DNA of 64,000 bases from Omphiscola glabra (GCA_964017045.1 OZ024802.1:33339802-33403801); one strand, 5' to 3'. Shown: positions 47,496-59,091, numbered from the stretch's first letter. Translations and numbers: made by a program. The notes: a model not told the origin generated them from the sequence alone.

Positions 47496-47744
47496 GATTG
47501 ACTCACCCATGATATATGATTGACTCACCCATGATATATGATTGACTCACCCATGATATATGATTTATTCACCCATGATATAGGATTGACTCACCCATGA
47601 TATATGATTGACTCACCCATGATATAGGATTGACTCACCCATGATATAGGATTGACTCACTCATAATATAGAATTGACTCACCCATGATATAGGATTGAC
47701 TCACCCATATGATTGACTCACCCATGATATATGATTGACTGATT
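47496..47744. repeat. 22-bp minisatellite, about 11 copies
   Basis: Unit GATTGACTCACCCATGATAT plus AT. Confidence 0.95.
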
Positions 47745-48226
47745 CAAGATGTAAAACAGTCCTAAAACTATTGTTGTTAATTTGTCCTGACTGTGCAATA
47801 TTTTAATCACAATACTTTTTTGGCCGCTAACTTTAAAGGTAGTCAATATCAGTGAACACACAAAGAGCTTTTATTGGCCTTATTATTCTAATTAAAGTAC
47901 CTTTTTTAAGATGGGGGGGAAATACGGCTATGTCAACAAATACGGCTATGTCAACAACAACAATCCCGCACAGAATGGTTGATTTCATTGGTCCGCTTAA
48001 TTGCCACCATTTCCGGTCGTGTCGTTGAGCCGTTTCTTTGTCCTTCAGTTTTATCTCTCGCTATTCTCCCTTTACTAACTCTGTCAAGGCGAGCAGACTT
48101 GTTTTTCTGCCGGCATCGACCAGTAGTGACCTCCCCTAGTGTTGATTTACAGACATCAATAAAACGAACTACGCCGAGTCGTCTTAAATTACATCAAATA
48201 ATTTTTGCACGCGCACTGAGAGAAAC
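47745..48226. other. intergenic, 107-aa ORF not supported
   Basis: The ORF at 47979-48302 runs into the adjacent 96-bp repeat and shows no motif. A small ACGGCTATGTCAACAA duplication lies near 47935. Confidence 0.5.
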
Positions 48227-48525
48227 AAGCCTTGGCTCTTTGATGTCTTCTGTAAGCTTTAGGAGTATTCGTGGCTCAAGTCACTGTATGACAGAACAGT
48301 GAAATTTAAAGATAAACAAACAATTCTTGGCTCTTTGATTTCTTCTGTAAGCTATATAAGTATTCGTGGCTCAAGTCACTGTATGACAGAACAGGGAAAT
48401 TGAAAGATAAACATACAACTCTTGGCTCTTTGATGTCTCTTATAAGCTATAGGGGTATTCGTGGCCCAAGTTACGAATGACAGCACATTGAAATTTAAAG
48501 ATAAACATACAACTTTTGGCTCTAC
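48227..48525. repeat. about 96-bp tandem repeat, about 3 copies
   Basis: Units contain CTCTTGGCTCTTTGATGTCT, GTATTCGTGGCTCAAGTCAC and AAATTTAAAGATAAACATAC. Confidence 0.9.
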
Positions 48526-48545
48526 TCTACATCTATCGTTTAATG

Positions 48546-48744
48546 CAGGGGTCACCAAACTTTGTTCGCGGCGGGTCGGATAACGGGAAAAAAGGACGAG
48601 CGCGGACCATTGAAATTTAAATTATATCACAGCGTCTCGTGTTCCATACATTTTTTTCAAAAGAGTTCAAGTACCATCGGCGGGCCGGATAAACTAGCCT
48701 CGCGGGCTGGATCCGGCCCGCGTGCCGTAGTTTGGTGACCCCTG
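48546..48744. mobile_element. hAT-like MITE, same terminal family as 39947-40903
   Basis: TIRs CAGGGGTCACCAAACT / AGTTTGGTGACCCCTG are perfect 16-bp inverted repeats. The flanks share GTTTA only. Interior GGCGGGCCGGATAAAC and GGATCCGGCCCGCGTG. 199 bp. Confidence 0.88.
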
Positions 48745-48979
48745 GTTTAGATATTTTATGTTGAAGAAATGCAACTGAACAGTGATGTCACGAAGGTGCT
48801 TTTCAGTACTGAAACGTGTATGGAATATTTTGTATTTATTTACAATTTCTGCCGAAATGCTCACCTCCTCAGCAATGTTTTAAATAGGACGCCAGAAGTA
48901 AGAGTGGAATAGAAGACTTTATAAGACATGCTTGCAGTGGAGTCTGCAAAGATGTTACGACTCCTTCCCTTATTCTGAT

Positions 48980-49140
48980 AACTGGTACACAACCTCCTAG
49001 TACAATGGCTTAAGTTTGGTTCCCACAGGGGTTACAGTTTAGTACACAGTCTTCTGGTACAAGAGCTAAAGTTTAGTACACAGCCTCCTAGTACAAGAGC
49101 TTAAGTTTAGTGCACAACCTTCTAGTACAATGGCTATTTT
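48980..49140. repeat. degenerate 34-bp repeat, about 4 copies
   Basis: Units of the type CCTAGTACAAGAGCTTAAGT plus TTAGTACACAGC. Confidence 0.85.
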
Positions 49141-49529
49141 ACTCTATTAAATTTAATTTCATTCACACACCTGTTAGTACATATCATCATAAAAATTACA
49201 GATTGAAAGCAAAATGGGTAAATATTTTTAAAATATCATTTCAAGTCTAAGACTGCTGATACTGCTTAACATCAGATCACACACACATAGGCTTACCAAA
49301 TGATTAATAACAATAAACAGATGAATTTCATCACAATTATAAAAAAGGGTTTGTATAAGTCCTATAGTAGTTCATCTCCCCCCCCCCACCCCATGGCTTT
49401 GCTCCCTTGTTCATGATCTGGTTTTTTCTTAGCGCCCGAGCGGACTCTGTTCCGTGACTCCATGAGGAAAGCAATATTTCCTGGTGACTTTCCCCGACCC
49501 TGTCTCTCACATCATTGCAATACGTGTCA
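49141..49529. other. intergenic, nothing recognised
   Basis: AT-rich, with a C-run near 49380. Confidence 0.6.
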
Positions 49530-49870
49530 ACAGATCGATGTGTATTGACTGACAGATCGATGTGTATTGATTGACAGATCGATGTGTATTGACTGACAGA
49601 TCGATGTGTATTGACTGACAGATCGATGTGTATTGACTGACAGATCGATGTGTATTGACTGACAGATCGATGTGTATTGACTGCTAGCATTCCCAGACTC
49701 TGTCACTCACATCATTGCAATACGTGTCAACAGATCGATGTGTATTGACTGCTAGCATTCCCCGACCCTGTCACTCACATCATTGCAATACGTGTCACAG
49801 ATCGATATGATTTGACTGAAAGATCGATGTGTATTGACTGACAGATCGATGTGTATTGACTGCTAGCATT
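49530..49870. repeat. 22-bp repeat with longer-range duplications
   Basis: Unit ACAGATCGATGTGTATTGAC plus TG, about 7 tandem copies. A larger block (CCTGTCACTCACATCATTGC ... CTGCTAGCATT) is then repeated twice more. Confidence 0.92.
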
Positions 49871-50322
49871 GACCCTGTCGCTCACAATATCATGTTTGAC
49901 TGACGAACGTGGGTTGACCCTGCCGCTCACAATATCATGGTTGACTGACGGACGTGGGTTGACCCTGCCGCTCACAATATCATGGTTGACTGACGGACGT
50001 GGGTTGACCCTGCCGCTCACAATATCATGGTTGACTGACGGACGTGGGTTGACCCTGCTGCTCACAATATCATGGTTGACTGATGGACGTGGGTTGACCC
50101 TGCCGCTCACAATATCATGGTTGACTGACGGACGTGGGTTGACCCTGCCGCTCACAATATCATGGTTGACTGACGGACGTGGGTTGACCCTGCCGCTCAC
50201 AATATCATGGTTGACTGACGGACGTGGGTTGACCCTGCCGCTCACAATATCATGGTTGACTGACGGACGTGGGTTGACCCTGCCGCTCACAATATCATGG
50301 TTGACTGACGGACGTGGGTTGA
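49871..50322. repeat. 45-bp minisatellite, 10 copies
   Basis: Unit GACGTGGGTTGACCCTGCCG plus CTCACAATATCATGGTTGACTGACG. Both strands show 15-residue periodic ORFs without other domains. The first unit carries GTTTGACTGACGAAC, the rest GGTTGACTGACGGAC. Confidence 0.96.
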
Positions 50323-50678
50323 CCACGTCTGTTTTGCTGTTGAGTGGACGGATGGGTGAGCTCCGATATTTTAAACGTTTTATTTGCCTATGTAAAGAGT
50401 TACGTCACTTCAACCGGTAGCACTCAATGTTTCAAAAAGTAAATTCTACACTTGTCGATAATTTAAAGATTACAAATTTAATACTAAATAGTAGCAAATA
50501 CAAATATTAAATTTAATTTTTAAAGACGAGTTTTAAAGGAAGTAAAAAGTAGAAACTAATGGAAGCTTTCTTTCCATACCTTACACAGAGCAAGTCTATG
50601 GAGAAAATAGTGTACAACATTAATTAATAAAACTAAGATATATTTAAAGTTTGTCTTCATTGAGGTCGATATCCTTAG
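50323..50678. other. AT-rich intergenic, nothing recognised
   Basis: No repeat or ORF of note. Confidence 0.6.
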
Positions 50679-53103
50679 GGTTACATAGAGTGCTCATCTA
50701 CACTTCTATACGGTCTGTCTTTGGCTACATAGAGTGCTCATCTACACTTCTATACGGTCTGTCTTTGGCTACATAGAGTGCTCATCTACACTTCTATACG
50801 GTCTGTCTTTGGCTACATAGAGTGCTCATCTACACTTCTATACGGTCTGTCTTTGGCTACATAGAGTGCTCATCTACACTTCTATACGGTCTGTCTTTGG
50901 TTACATAGAGTGCTCATCTACACTTCTATACGGTCTGTCTTTGGCTACATAGAGTGTTCATGTACACTTCTATACGGTCTGTCTTTGGCAACATAGAGTG
51001 CTCATCTACACTTCTATACGGTCTGTCTTTGGCTACATAGAATGCTCATCTACACTTCTATACGGTCTGTCTTTGGCTACATAGAGTGTTCATCTACACT
51101 TCTATACGGTCTGTCTTTGGCAACATAGAGTGCTCATCTACACTTCTATACGGTCTGTCTTTGGCTACATAGAGTGCTCATCTACACTTCTATACGGTCT
51201 GTCTTTGGCAACATAGAGTGCTCATCTACACTTCTGCACAGTCTGTCTTTGGCTACATAGAGTGTTCATCTACATTTCAGCACAGTCTGTCTTTGGCTAC
51301 ATAGAGTGTTCATCTACACTCCTATACGTTCTGTCTTTGGCTACATAAAGTGCTCATCTACACTTCTGCACAGTCTGTCTTTAGCTACATAGAGTGTTCA
51401 TCTACACTTCTATACGGTCTGTCTTTGGCTACATAGAGTGCTCATCTACACTTCTGTACAGTCTGTCTTTGGCTACATAGAGTGTTCATCTACATTTCTG
51501 CACAGTCTGTCTTTGGCTACATAGAGTGCTCATCTACACTTCTGCACAGTCTGTCTTTGGCTACATAGAGTGTTCATCTACACTTCTGCACAGTTCTGTC
51601 TTTGGCTACATAGAGTGCTCATCTACACTTCTATACGGTCTGTCTTTGGTTACATAGAGTGCTCATCTACACTTCTATACGGTCTGTCTTTGGCTACATA
51701 GAGTGTTCATGTACACTTCTATACGGTCTGTCTTTGGCAACATAGAGTGCTCATCTACACTTCTATACGGTCTGTCTTTGGCTACATAGAGTGCTCATCT
51801 ACACTTCTATACGGTCTGTCTTTGGCTACATAGAGTGTTCATGTACACTTCTATACGGTCTGTCTTTGGCAACATAGAGTGCTCATCTACACTTCTATAC
51901 GGTCTGTCTTTGGCTACATAGAGTGCTCATCTACACTTCTATACGGTCTGTCTTTGGCAACATAGAGTGCTCATCTACATTTCTGCACAGTCTGTCTTTG
52001 GCTAAATAGAGTGTTCATCTACACTTCTATACGTTCTGTCTTTGGCTACATAAAGTGCTCATCTACACTTCTGCACAGTCTGTCTTTGGCTACATAGAGT
52101 GTTCATCTACACTTCTATACGGTCTGTCTTTGGCTACATAGAGTGCTCATCTACACTTCTGCACAGTCTGTCTTTGGCTACATAGAGTGTTCATCTACAT
52201 TTCTGCACAGTCTGTCTTTGGCTACATAGAGTGCTCATCTACACTTCTGCACAGTCTGTCTTTGGCTACATAGAGTGTTCATCTACACTTCTGCACAGTC
52301 TGTCTTTGGCTACATAGAGTGTTCATCTACACTTCTATACTGTCTGTCTTTGGCTACATAGAGTGCTCATCTACACTTCTGCACAGTTCTGTCTTTGGCT
52401 ACATAGAGTGTTCATCTACACTTCTATACTGTCTGTCTTTGGCTACATAGAGTGCTCATCTACACTTCTGCACAGTCTGTCTTTGGCAACCTAAAGTGCT
52501 CATCTACACTTCTATACGGTCTGTCTTTGGCTACATAGAGTGCTCATCTACACTTCTATACTGTCTGTCTTTGGCTACATAGAGTGCTCATCTACACTTC
52601 TGCACAGTCTGTCTTTGGCAACATAGAGTGCTCATCTACACTTCTATACGGTCTGTCTTTGGCTACATAGAGTGTTCATCTACACTTCTATACGGTCTGT
52701 CTTTGGCTACATAGAGTGTTCATCTACACTTCTATACGGTCTGTCTTTGGCTACATAGAGTGCTCATCTACAATTTTGCACAGTCTGTCTTTGGCTACAT
52801 AGAGTGTTCATCTACAATTTTGCACAGTCTGTCTTTGGCTACATAGAGTGCTCATCTACAATTTTGCACAGTCTGTCTTTGGCTACATAGAGTGCTCATC
52901 TACAATTTTGCACAGTCTGTCTTTGGCTACATAGAGTGTTCATCTACAATTTTGCACAGTCTGTCTTTGGCTACATAGAGTGTTCATCTACAATTTTGCA
53001 CATTCTGTCTTTGGCTACATAGAGTGTTCATCTACAATTTTGCACAGTCTGTCTTTGGCTACATAGAGTGCTCATCTACAATTTTGCACAGTCTGTCTTT
53101 GGG
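50679..53103. repeat. 44-bp minisatellite, about 55 copies, with subtype gradient
   Basis: Unit CTACATAGAGTGCTCATCTA plus CACTTCTATACGGTCTGTCTTTGG. Units with TATACGG dominate at the left, GCACAG units are mixed in the middle, and CAATTTTGCACAG units fill the right end (from about 52760). A block around 50890-51230 recurs around 51640-51990. Confidence 0.97.
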
Positions 53104-53267
53104 TAATGCATTATACAAATTTTAAACTGTTTTTTAATTTTAATGCGTTTAAATTAAACTGGTCTTTGAAAGAAATTTTTTTTCTTTTTTTTCAAACTTC
53201 TTTAACTAAGTTATCTAGGTAGTAAACCTTAAAAGAAAAATCTAAAGAAATTTAAAAAACACGTTAA

Positions 53268-53395
53268 AGGCATGTTAGAGACATGTTATAGGGACACGTT
53301 AAAGAAATGTTAAAAACACGTTATAGACATGTTATAGACATGTTATAGAGACATGTTATAGTCATGTTATAGAGACATGTTATAGGCATGTTTGA
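53268..53395. repeat. degenerate 12-24 bp repeat
   Basis: ACATGTTATAGAGACATGTT units, with ACACGTTAAAG variants. Confidence 0.85.
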
Positions 53396-53415
53396 GACAA
53401 TACTGGAATTGGATG

Positions 53416-53600
53416 GGTGTTCACAGTATAATTGTTGGGTGTTAAAATAAGATAGCTGGGTGTTAACAATAAGATTGCTGGGTGTTCACAACAAGTTATA
53501 AGATTGCTAGCTTTCAAAATAAGATTGCTGGAGTACACAATAAGATTGCTAGCTTTCAAAATAAGACTGCTGGAGTACACAATAATATTGCTGGGGAACA
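53416..53600. repeat. degenerate repeat with AATAAGATTGCTGG core
   Basis: About 7 diverged units (GGGTGTTAACAATAAGATTG / AGTACACAATAAGATTGCTA). Confidence 0.8.
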
Positions 53601-53711
53601 CGCAGTATCTAGTTTCTTCCTTGTCACCATCTACTAGTATGATATGAATACACTGGATGTGTACAGAAACATTATTTCTGTGGTGATACTTAATTCTTGT
53701 CGACATCTCTG

Positions 53712-54351
53712 CATAGCTCACTGTGACCATGTGAATAGCTCACTGTGTGTTTGACCGTGTGAATAGCTCACAGTGTGTTTGGCCGTTTGAATAGCTCACT
53801 GTGTGTTTGACCGTGTGAATAGCTCACCGTGTGTTTGACCGTGTGAATAGCTCAATGTGTGTTGACCGTGTGAATAGCTCACTGTGGGTTTGATCGTGTG
53901 AATAGCTCACTGTGGGTTTGATCGTGTGAATAGCTCACTGTGTGTTTGACCGTGGGAATAGCTCACTGTGTGTTTGACCATGTGCATAGTTCACTGTGGG
54001 TTTGACCGTGTGAATAGCTCACTGTGTGTTTGACCGTTTGAATAGCTCACTATGTGTTTGACTGTGTGAATAGCTCACTGTGTGTTTGACCGTGTGAATA
54101 GCTCACCGTGTGTTTGATCGTGTGAATAGCTCACTGTGTGTTTGACCGTGTGAATAGCTTACTGTGTGTTTGACCATGTGCATAGCTCACTGTGTGTTTG
54201 ACCGTGTGAATAGCTCACTGTGTGTTTGACAGTGTGAATAGCTCAATGTGTATTTGGCCGTGTGAATAGCTAACTGTGTGTTTGACCGTGTAAATAGCTC
54301 ACTGTTTGTTTGACCGTGTGAATAGCTCACTGTGTGTTTGAACGTGTGGCC
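53712..54351. repeat. 28-bp minisatellite, about 23 copies
   Basis: Unit GTGAATAGCTCACTGTGTGT plus TTGACCGT. Confidence 0.96.
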
Positions 54352-54529
54352 ATTGTAGCCAAAATCCCAAACCCATTCTGGTTTGTTTGTTTAAAAACAA
54401 GAGCGCCCTTGAAATGAAACAATCGATTGTGTTGACCAGACCAAACTGGCGCCCTCTTCCGACGGTTCTTGTTGCTTATCTGTAGGACTTGGCGGGGATT
54501 TGTTGAACAAAAAATGCCATAAAAATTGG

Positions 54530-55207
54530 AACAGTGACAGTCAAACGTGGACAGTGACAGTCAAACGTGGACAGTGACAGTCAAACAAAAACAGTGACAG
54601 TCATACATAGACAGGGACAGTCAAACATAGACAGTGACAGTCATACATAGACAGTGACGGTCAAACATAAACAGTGACATTCATACATAGACAGTGACAG
54701 TCAAACATAAACAGTGACAGTCATACATAGACAGTGACAAACATAGACAGTGACAGTCAAACATAGACAGTGACAGTCATACATAGACAGTGACAAACAT
54801 AGACAGTGACAGTCAAACATAGACAGTGACAGTCATACATAGACAGTGACAAACATATACAGTGACAGTCATACATAGACAGTGACAGTCAAACATAAAC
54901 AGTGACAGTCATACATAGACAGTGACAAACAAAGACAGTGACAGTCAAACATAAACAGTGACATTCATACATAGACAGTGATAGTCAAACATAAACAGTG
55001 ACAGTCATACATAGACAGTGACAGTCATACATAAACAGTGACAGTCATACATAGACAGTGACAAACATAGACAGTGACAAACATAGACAGTGACAGTCAA
55101 ACAAAGAAAGTGATAGTCATACATAGACAGTGACAGTCATACATAGACAGTGACAGTCATACATTGACAGTGACAGTCATACATTGACAGTGACAGTCAA
55201 ACATAGA
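54530..55207. repeat. 20-bp minisatellite, about 34 copies
   Basis: Unit ACAGTGACAGTCATACATAG, with ATACATAG, AAACATAA and short ACAAACATAG variants in a semi-regular order. Confidence 0.96.
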
Positions 55208-55532
55208 CAAACTCAACGATTCATAATCTTAGATAAGAATGTAGTCCAATACTTCAGTATTGATGCTCCTAATCTCACAATGTCCACTATTCACAATGTC
55301 CACTATTCACAATGTCCACTCCTCATATCTTCCAATACATTATGCTCTGTTATTGTAATCTTGAAATTGTTTGGTGTTAACTCGGAGTATTTTGTCCACA
55401 AATCATAATGACCAATAGTCAACGTGTACTGTAATCTTAAAGTCCATTCTTCATAATCTCCACCACTCCAGTCAAGTGATTGATTAGGTGTTCAGCTCAA
55501 TAATCCACAACCACGACTAGCCCTCCCCCTCA
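55208..55532. other. intergenic with a small 16-bp repeat
   Basis: ACAATGTCCACTATTC occurs three times at 55277-55322; otherwise featureless. Confidence 0.7.
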
Positions 55533-55914
55533 AATACCTCGCCTGTCAATACCTTGCCCCACAATACCTCGCCTCACAATACCTCGCCTCACAATACCTC
55601 GCCTCAAAGTACCTCGCCTCACAATACCTTGCATCACAATACCACGCCTCACAATACCTCGCCTCACAATACCTCGCCTCACAATACCCCGCCTCACATT
55701 ACCTCGCCTCACAATGCCTCGCCTCACAGTACCCCGCCTCACAATATCACGCCTCACAATACCTCGCCTCACAATACCCCGCCTCACATTACCTCGCCTC
55801 ACAATGCCTCGCCTCACAATACCTCGCCTCACAATACCCCGCATCACAGTACCCCGCCTCACAATACCTCGCCTCACAATACCTCGCCTCACAATACCTC
55901 GACTCACAATACCC
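55533..55914. repeat. 15-bp minisatellite, about 25 copies
   Basis: Unit CCTCACAATACCTCG. It is open in several frames (PHNTS and RRGIV periodic ORFs), so these are not called as genes. A 75-bp block (about 55680-55755) recurs at about 55770-55845. Confidence 0.95.
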
Positions 55915-55975
55915 TACCATTTGGCTCATAAAAGGAAGACTGCCTCAATTGTTTAGTAAATACAACTCTTCACGA

Positions 55976-56050
55976 CAGTGTCTCTCAACCTGGTGGACGA
56001 TGGCCCCTGAAATGGGGTTAAACTAGTGAAGATCTAGTTCCAAAGTTATT
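55976..56050. mobile_element. possible hAT-like left end
   Basis: CAGTGTCTCTCAACCTGGTG followed by GATGGCCCCTGAAATGGGGT resembles a SPIN-like 5' end. No matching right end found, so the extent is unknown. Confidence 0.4.
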
Positions 56051-56330
56051 CTTGTTGTAAATAAATAGTTCACAAGACCTGTCAGAAAACAACTGGCTAG
56101 AGATGAGCAAGGCTTTGGCCATAGATGTTAACGTTGATCTACAAGAGATGTAGTATCCAATGATTCGTGGATTCTCAACCACAGGGTTTAGTAACCATTG
56201 ATTTATGGGATCCCCATCACAGCCAGTCGCTACAAAATGTACGAATAATTTGGCAACTGTCGTGAGATTAATTGGATGGGCGGAATGTGAGGTAAACAAG
56301 TCTGGATGAATAAACCGTACTTCTTGTGGG

Positions 56331-56631
56331 GTTTTTTGCAGGGGCGTACATCTCAGGGTTTGGGGGGCTATTTGCATGGGCGTACATCTCAGGGTTTGGG
56401 GGGCTATTTGCATGGGCGTACATCTCAGGGTTTTGGGGTGGGTATTTGCAGGGGCGTACATCTCAGGGTTTCGGGGGTTATTTGCAGGGGCGTACATCTC
56501 AGGGTTTCGAGGGTTATTTGCATGGGCGTACATCTCAGGGTTTGGGGGGTGGGTATTTGCAGGGGTGTACATCTCAGGGTTTGGGGGGTTATTTGCAGGG
56601 GCGTACATCTCAGGGTTTGGGGGATTATTTG
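56331..56631. repeat. about 37-bp minisatellite made of a transposon end and target site
   Basis: Unit CAGGGGCGTACATCTCAGGG plus TTTGGGGGGTTATTTG, about 8 copies. It ends directly at the hAT-like element at 56632. Confidence 0.92.
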
Positions 56632-56771
56632 CAATGGTGTAGGAAGAAGATAAGGAGAGGTGGTCCCGGCTGCACTATTTCTCTTTATAAGGGGGGGGGG
56701 GCATTTTCGGTCAACTGTAGAGTTTTTTTCGCGCCCCGCCCGGAAAGGCACTACCCCTAGCTACGCCACTG
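56632..56771. mobile_element. hAT-like MITE next to an array of its own end and target site
   Basis: Left end CAATGGTGTAGGAAGAAG and right end CCCTAGCTACGCCACTG, i.e. inverted CAGTGGCGTAG-type termini. Right flank GTTATTTG (56772-56779) against left flank ATTATTTG (56624-56631), 7 of 8. The upstream array repeats GTTATTTG followed by a CAGGGGCGTA end. Confidence 0.7.
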
Positions 56772-56779
56772 GTTATTTG

Positions 56780-57499
56780 GGGGACATGTTCGAGACACAT
56801 GTGGGTGCTGGCGGGCCGCATATATATAGATTGCCGTTTCGATCTACAGCTGCAAGATTTATTTAAGGCCCGAAAGACACGTTCCGGCCTCAATACGGTA
56901 ATCTTGCTAATCCGTTTATTGTCCTCCCTCAAAGGTTTAATCTCGCGTGTATTCCGTAATCCATGACATCCAAAGATAGAGGTGGTTGGTGTTCACGTTT
57001 GTGACAATCTCTATTCAACATAAAAAGAAACTGCGTTGAATTCAATAATGACAAGATCTTCACAACACATAAAGATCTACACAACACATTAAGATCTACA
57101 CAACACATAAAGATCTACACAACACATAAATATCTACACAACACATAAAGATACCTTGGTGAATTACAATTGTGTCGAGGGCCTGAGATGTCGTCGTAAA
57201 AATCTCATTCGGTTTATTGGGGTGGGGAGTGGGGGGGGCCTACCCAGAAAAAAGTCTTCCGGGATATAGAGGTTGGTTCCGTGTAAAATATGACATTCCA
57301 TGAAGCCCAATAATTCAGCTGTAATGTCATTGGGAGCAGCACCAGATGCTGCATCAAATGAGTTGATCAGTTTGAAATTACTTTTGACGTCATCAAGAAC
57401 CTTGTCAACGAAATCATAGAATAAATATAAAAAAACATAAAGCAATGGTAGGAAACAAAACATGATTAACGGCATGGTTTTCTTCTTCTTTCTCTACAG
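56780..57499. other. region upstream of the small heat-shock protein gene
   Basis: Holds the 19-bp repeat (57046-57150), a G-run near 57228 and a TATA-like stretch at 57426-57435. A minus-strand ORF at 57164-57475 (103 aa) shows no motif. No heat-shock element found by eye. Confidence 0.5.
57046..57150. repeat. 19-bp tandem repeat, about 5 copies
   Basis: Unit AAGATCTACACAACACATA, about 400 bp upstream of the small heat-shock protein 5' UTR. Confidence 0.93.
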
Positions 57500-57641
57500 A
57501 TTTCTATCATCCTCTGTCGCTGGACCCCCAGAGAGGATCCAGGAAAGAAAAATACACAGCCGGTGTTTGGAAATAATTCAATCAGTGATTGTGATTGTGT
57601 GAGGTAGAAGGGAAAGGAAGAAGAAGTTCCCCTGTGGTAAA
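57500..57641 (+). other. 5' UTR of the small heat-shock protein gene, with a possible upstream splice acceptor
   Basis: A pyrimidine tract (TTTTCTTCTTCTTTCTCTAC) ends in AG at 57498-57499 and looks like a 3' splice site, so the ATG exon may begin at 57500 behind a non-coding first exon. The alternative is direct transcription from an A/T-rich TATA-like stretch at 57426-57435. No heat-shock element (inverted GAA/TTC blocks with 2-nt spacing) is evident within about 800 bp upstream. A transcript start cannot be decided from sequence alone. Confidence 0.4.
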
Positions 57642-57758
57642 ATGGCGCAGCCACAACGCACGTACATCTCGGAGATCCATGTCCCCATCAAACAGGACGA
57701 CATGAGCTTCCAGGACAGGCAGATTAAACAGTGGGGAGATATGGAGAGTAGGATGCAG
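57642..57758 (+). CDS. small heat-shock protein gene, coding exon 1 (partial gene)
   Basis: Encodes the first 39 residues (starts MAQPQRTYIS, ends WGDMESRMQ) of a cytosolic-type small heat-shock protein. Such proteins are ATP-independent chaperones that hold unfolding clients as oligomers. The ATG has A at -3 and G at +4, and an in-frame TGA at 57600-57602 lies upstream with no other ATG between, which fixes the start. The exon ends CAG/GTCAGT in phase 0, and exon 2 joins in frame to give a continuous charged helix (ESRMQ-ERRKLWEDEFERMRQEFF). No signal peptide or membrane segment is seen. Codon use looks coding, unlike the surrounding AT-rich repeats. The N-terminal arm ahead of a WED..RMR..FF..KP motif resembles the invertebrate major egg antigen/p36-p40 type small HSPs. 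That subfamily call is inference, because the rest of the domain lies outside the window. Confidence 0.85.
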
Positions 57759-58300
57759 GTCAGTGGTGTGTGAGTGGTCAGTGGTGTGTGAGTGGTCAGT
57801 GGTGTGTGAGTGGTCAGTGGTGTGTGAATGGTCAGTGGTGTGTGAGTGTTCAGTGGTGTGTGAGTGGTCAGTGGTGTGTGAGTGGTCAGTGGTGTGTGAG
57901 TGGTCAGTGGTGTGTGAGTGGTCAGTGGTGTTTGAGTGGTCAGTGGTGTGTGAGTGGTCAGTGGTGTATGAGTGGTCAAGGGTGTGTGAGTGCTCAGAGC
58001 TTGGTAAGTGGTAGTATATTGGTCTGTGGTATGCAATAGTCAGTGGTATGTTATTGGTCAGTCGTGTTGAAATTGTCAGTGGTGTGTGAGTGGAAGTCAT
58101 TAGTGTGGGAGATATTATTATGTGAGTGGTGTTTGATAGAAATGTGTAATTGGTGAGTGCGATGTGAGTGGTCAGCTGTGTTGTATGATTGGTCATTGGT
58201 GTTTCAGTGGTCAATGGTGTTTCATTGGTCAGTGGGATTGGTAGGTCAGTGGTGTGTCAGTGGTGTGTCAGGGGTCAGTGGTGTTGAGTGGAAGTCAGTT
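57757..58300 (+). repeat. 18-bp minisatellite starting at the exon 1 splice donor
   Basis: Unit GTGGTCAGTGGTGTGTGA. About 14 ordered copies run to 58020, then decayed copies to about 58300. The first unit overlaps the real donor (CAG/GTCAGT), so each later unit repeats GGTCAGT. Confidence 0.9.
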
Positions 58301-58440
58301 GTGTGGGGGGGGCGGATTGTATGCGTGGTCAGTTGTAGTTTCTTTCATCAACGATTGTCAAGGAGGTCGGAAGACATTTTGTCTGTAGAAGTGAACATTG
58401 TTGTAGTAATGGCATACAGCAAATAGTTCGCATGGTTGGC

Positions 58441-58586
58441 TGATGTGATGTCAAACTTGTGATGTCATACTTGTGATGTCATACTTGTGATGTCATACTT
58501 GTGATGTCATACTTGTGATGTCATACTTGTGATGTCATACTTGTGATGTCATACTTGTGATGTCATACTTGTGATGTCATACTTGT
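58441..58586 (+). repeat. 14-bp minisatellite
   Basis: Unit GATGTCATACTTGT, about 10 near-identical copies inside intron 1. Confidence 0.95.
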
Positions 58587-58644
58587 GTTTCCATTAACTA
58601 GCTATCAGTGTTAGATCAAGAACTATTTGACCTCCCAGGTGCGG

Positions 58645-59010
58645 TCGGTTAGATCAAGGACAGGCAGTGTGGGTTAGGTCAAGGACAGGCAGTGTGGGTT
58701 AGATCAAGGACAGGCAGTGTGGGTTAGATCAAGGACAGGCAGTGTGGGTTAGATCAAGGACAGGCAGTGTGGGTTAGATCAAGGACAGGCAGTGTGGGTT
58801 AGATCAAGGACAGGCAGTGTGGGTTAGATCAAGGACAGGCAGTGTGGGTTAGATCAAGGACAGGCAGTGTGGGTTAGATCAAGAACATAGGCAGGGTGGG
58901 TTTTATCAAGGACAGGCAAAGTGGGTTAGATCAAGGACAGCCAGGGTGGGTTAGATCAAGGATATGCGGGGTGGGTTAGATCAAGAACAGGCAGTGTGGG
59001 TTAGATGAAG
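58645..59010 (+). repeat. 25-bp minisatellite
   Basis: Unit GGTTAGATCAAGGACAGGCA plus GTGTG, about 14 copies. The first copies are nearly perfect and the last four or five have diverged (GCAGGG, GCGGGG variants). Confidence 0.95.
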
Positions 59011-59091
59011 GACTATTTGACACCCTGGCGGGGTGACACGCCTATCAATGTCGAGCTATTTTTTTTTCAAAATCAATTCAACTCTTTAAAT

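Noticed and set aside
47979..48302. 107-codon ORF
   Set aside because: It runs into a 96-bp tandem repeat and has no recognisable motif.
55530..55956. RRGIV- and PHNTS-repeat ORFs
   Set aside because: Opposite-frame readings of a 15-bp array.
57426..57435. TATA box for the small heat-shock protein gene
   Set aside because: An A-rich TATA-like string in AT-rich DNA, and a good splice acceptor lies between it and the ATG, so it may be within an intron. Mentioned only as an alternative.
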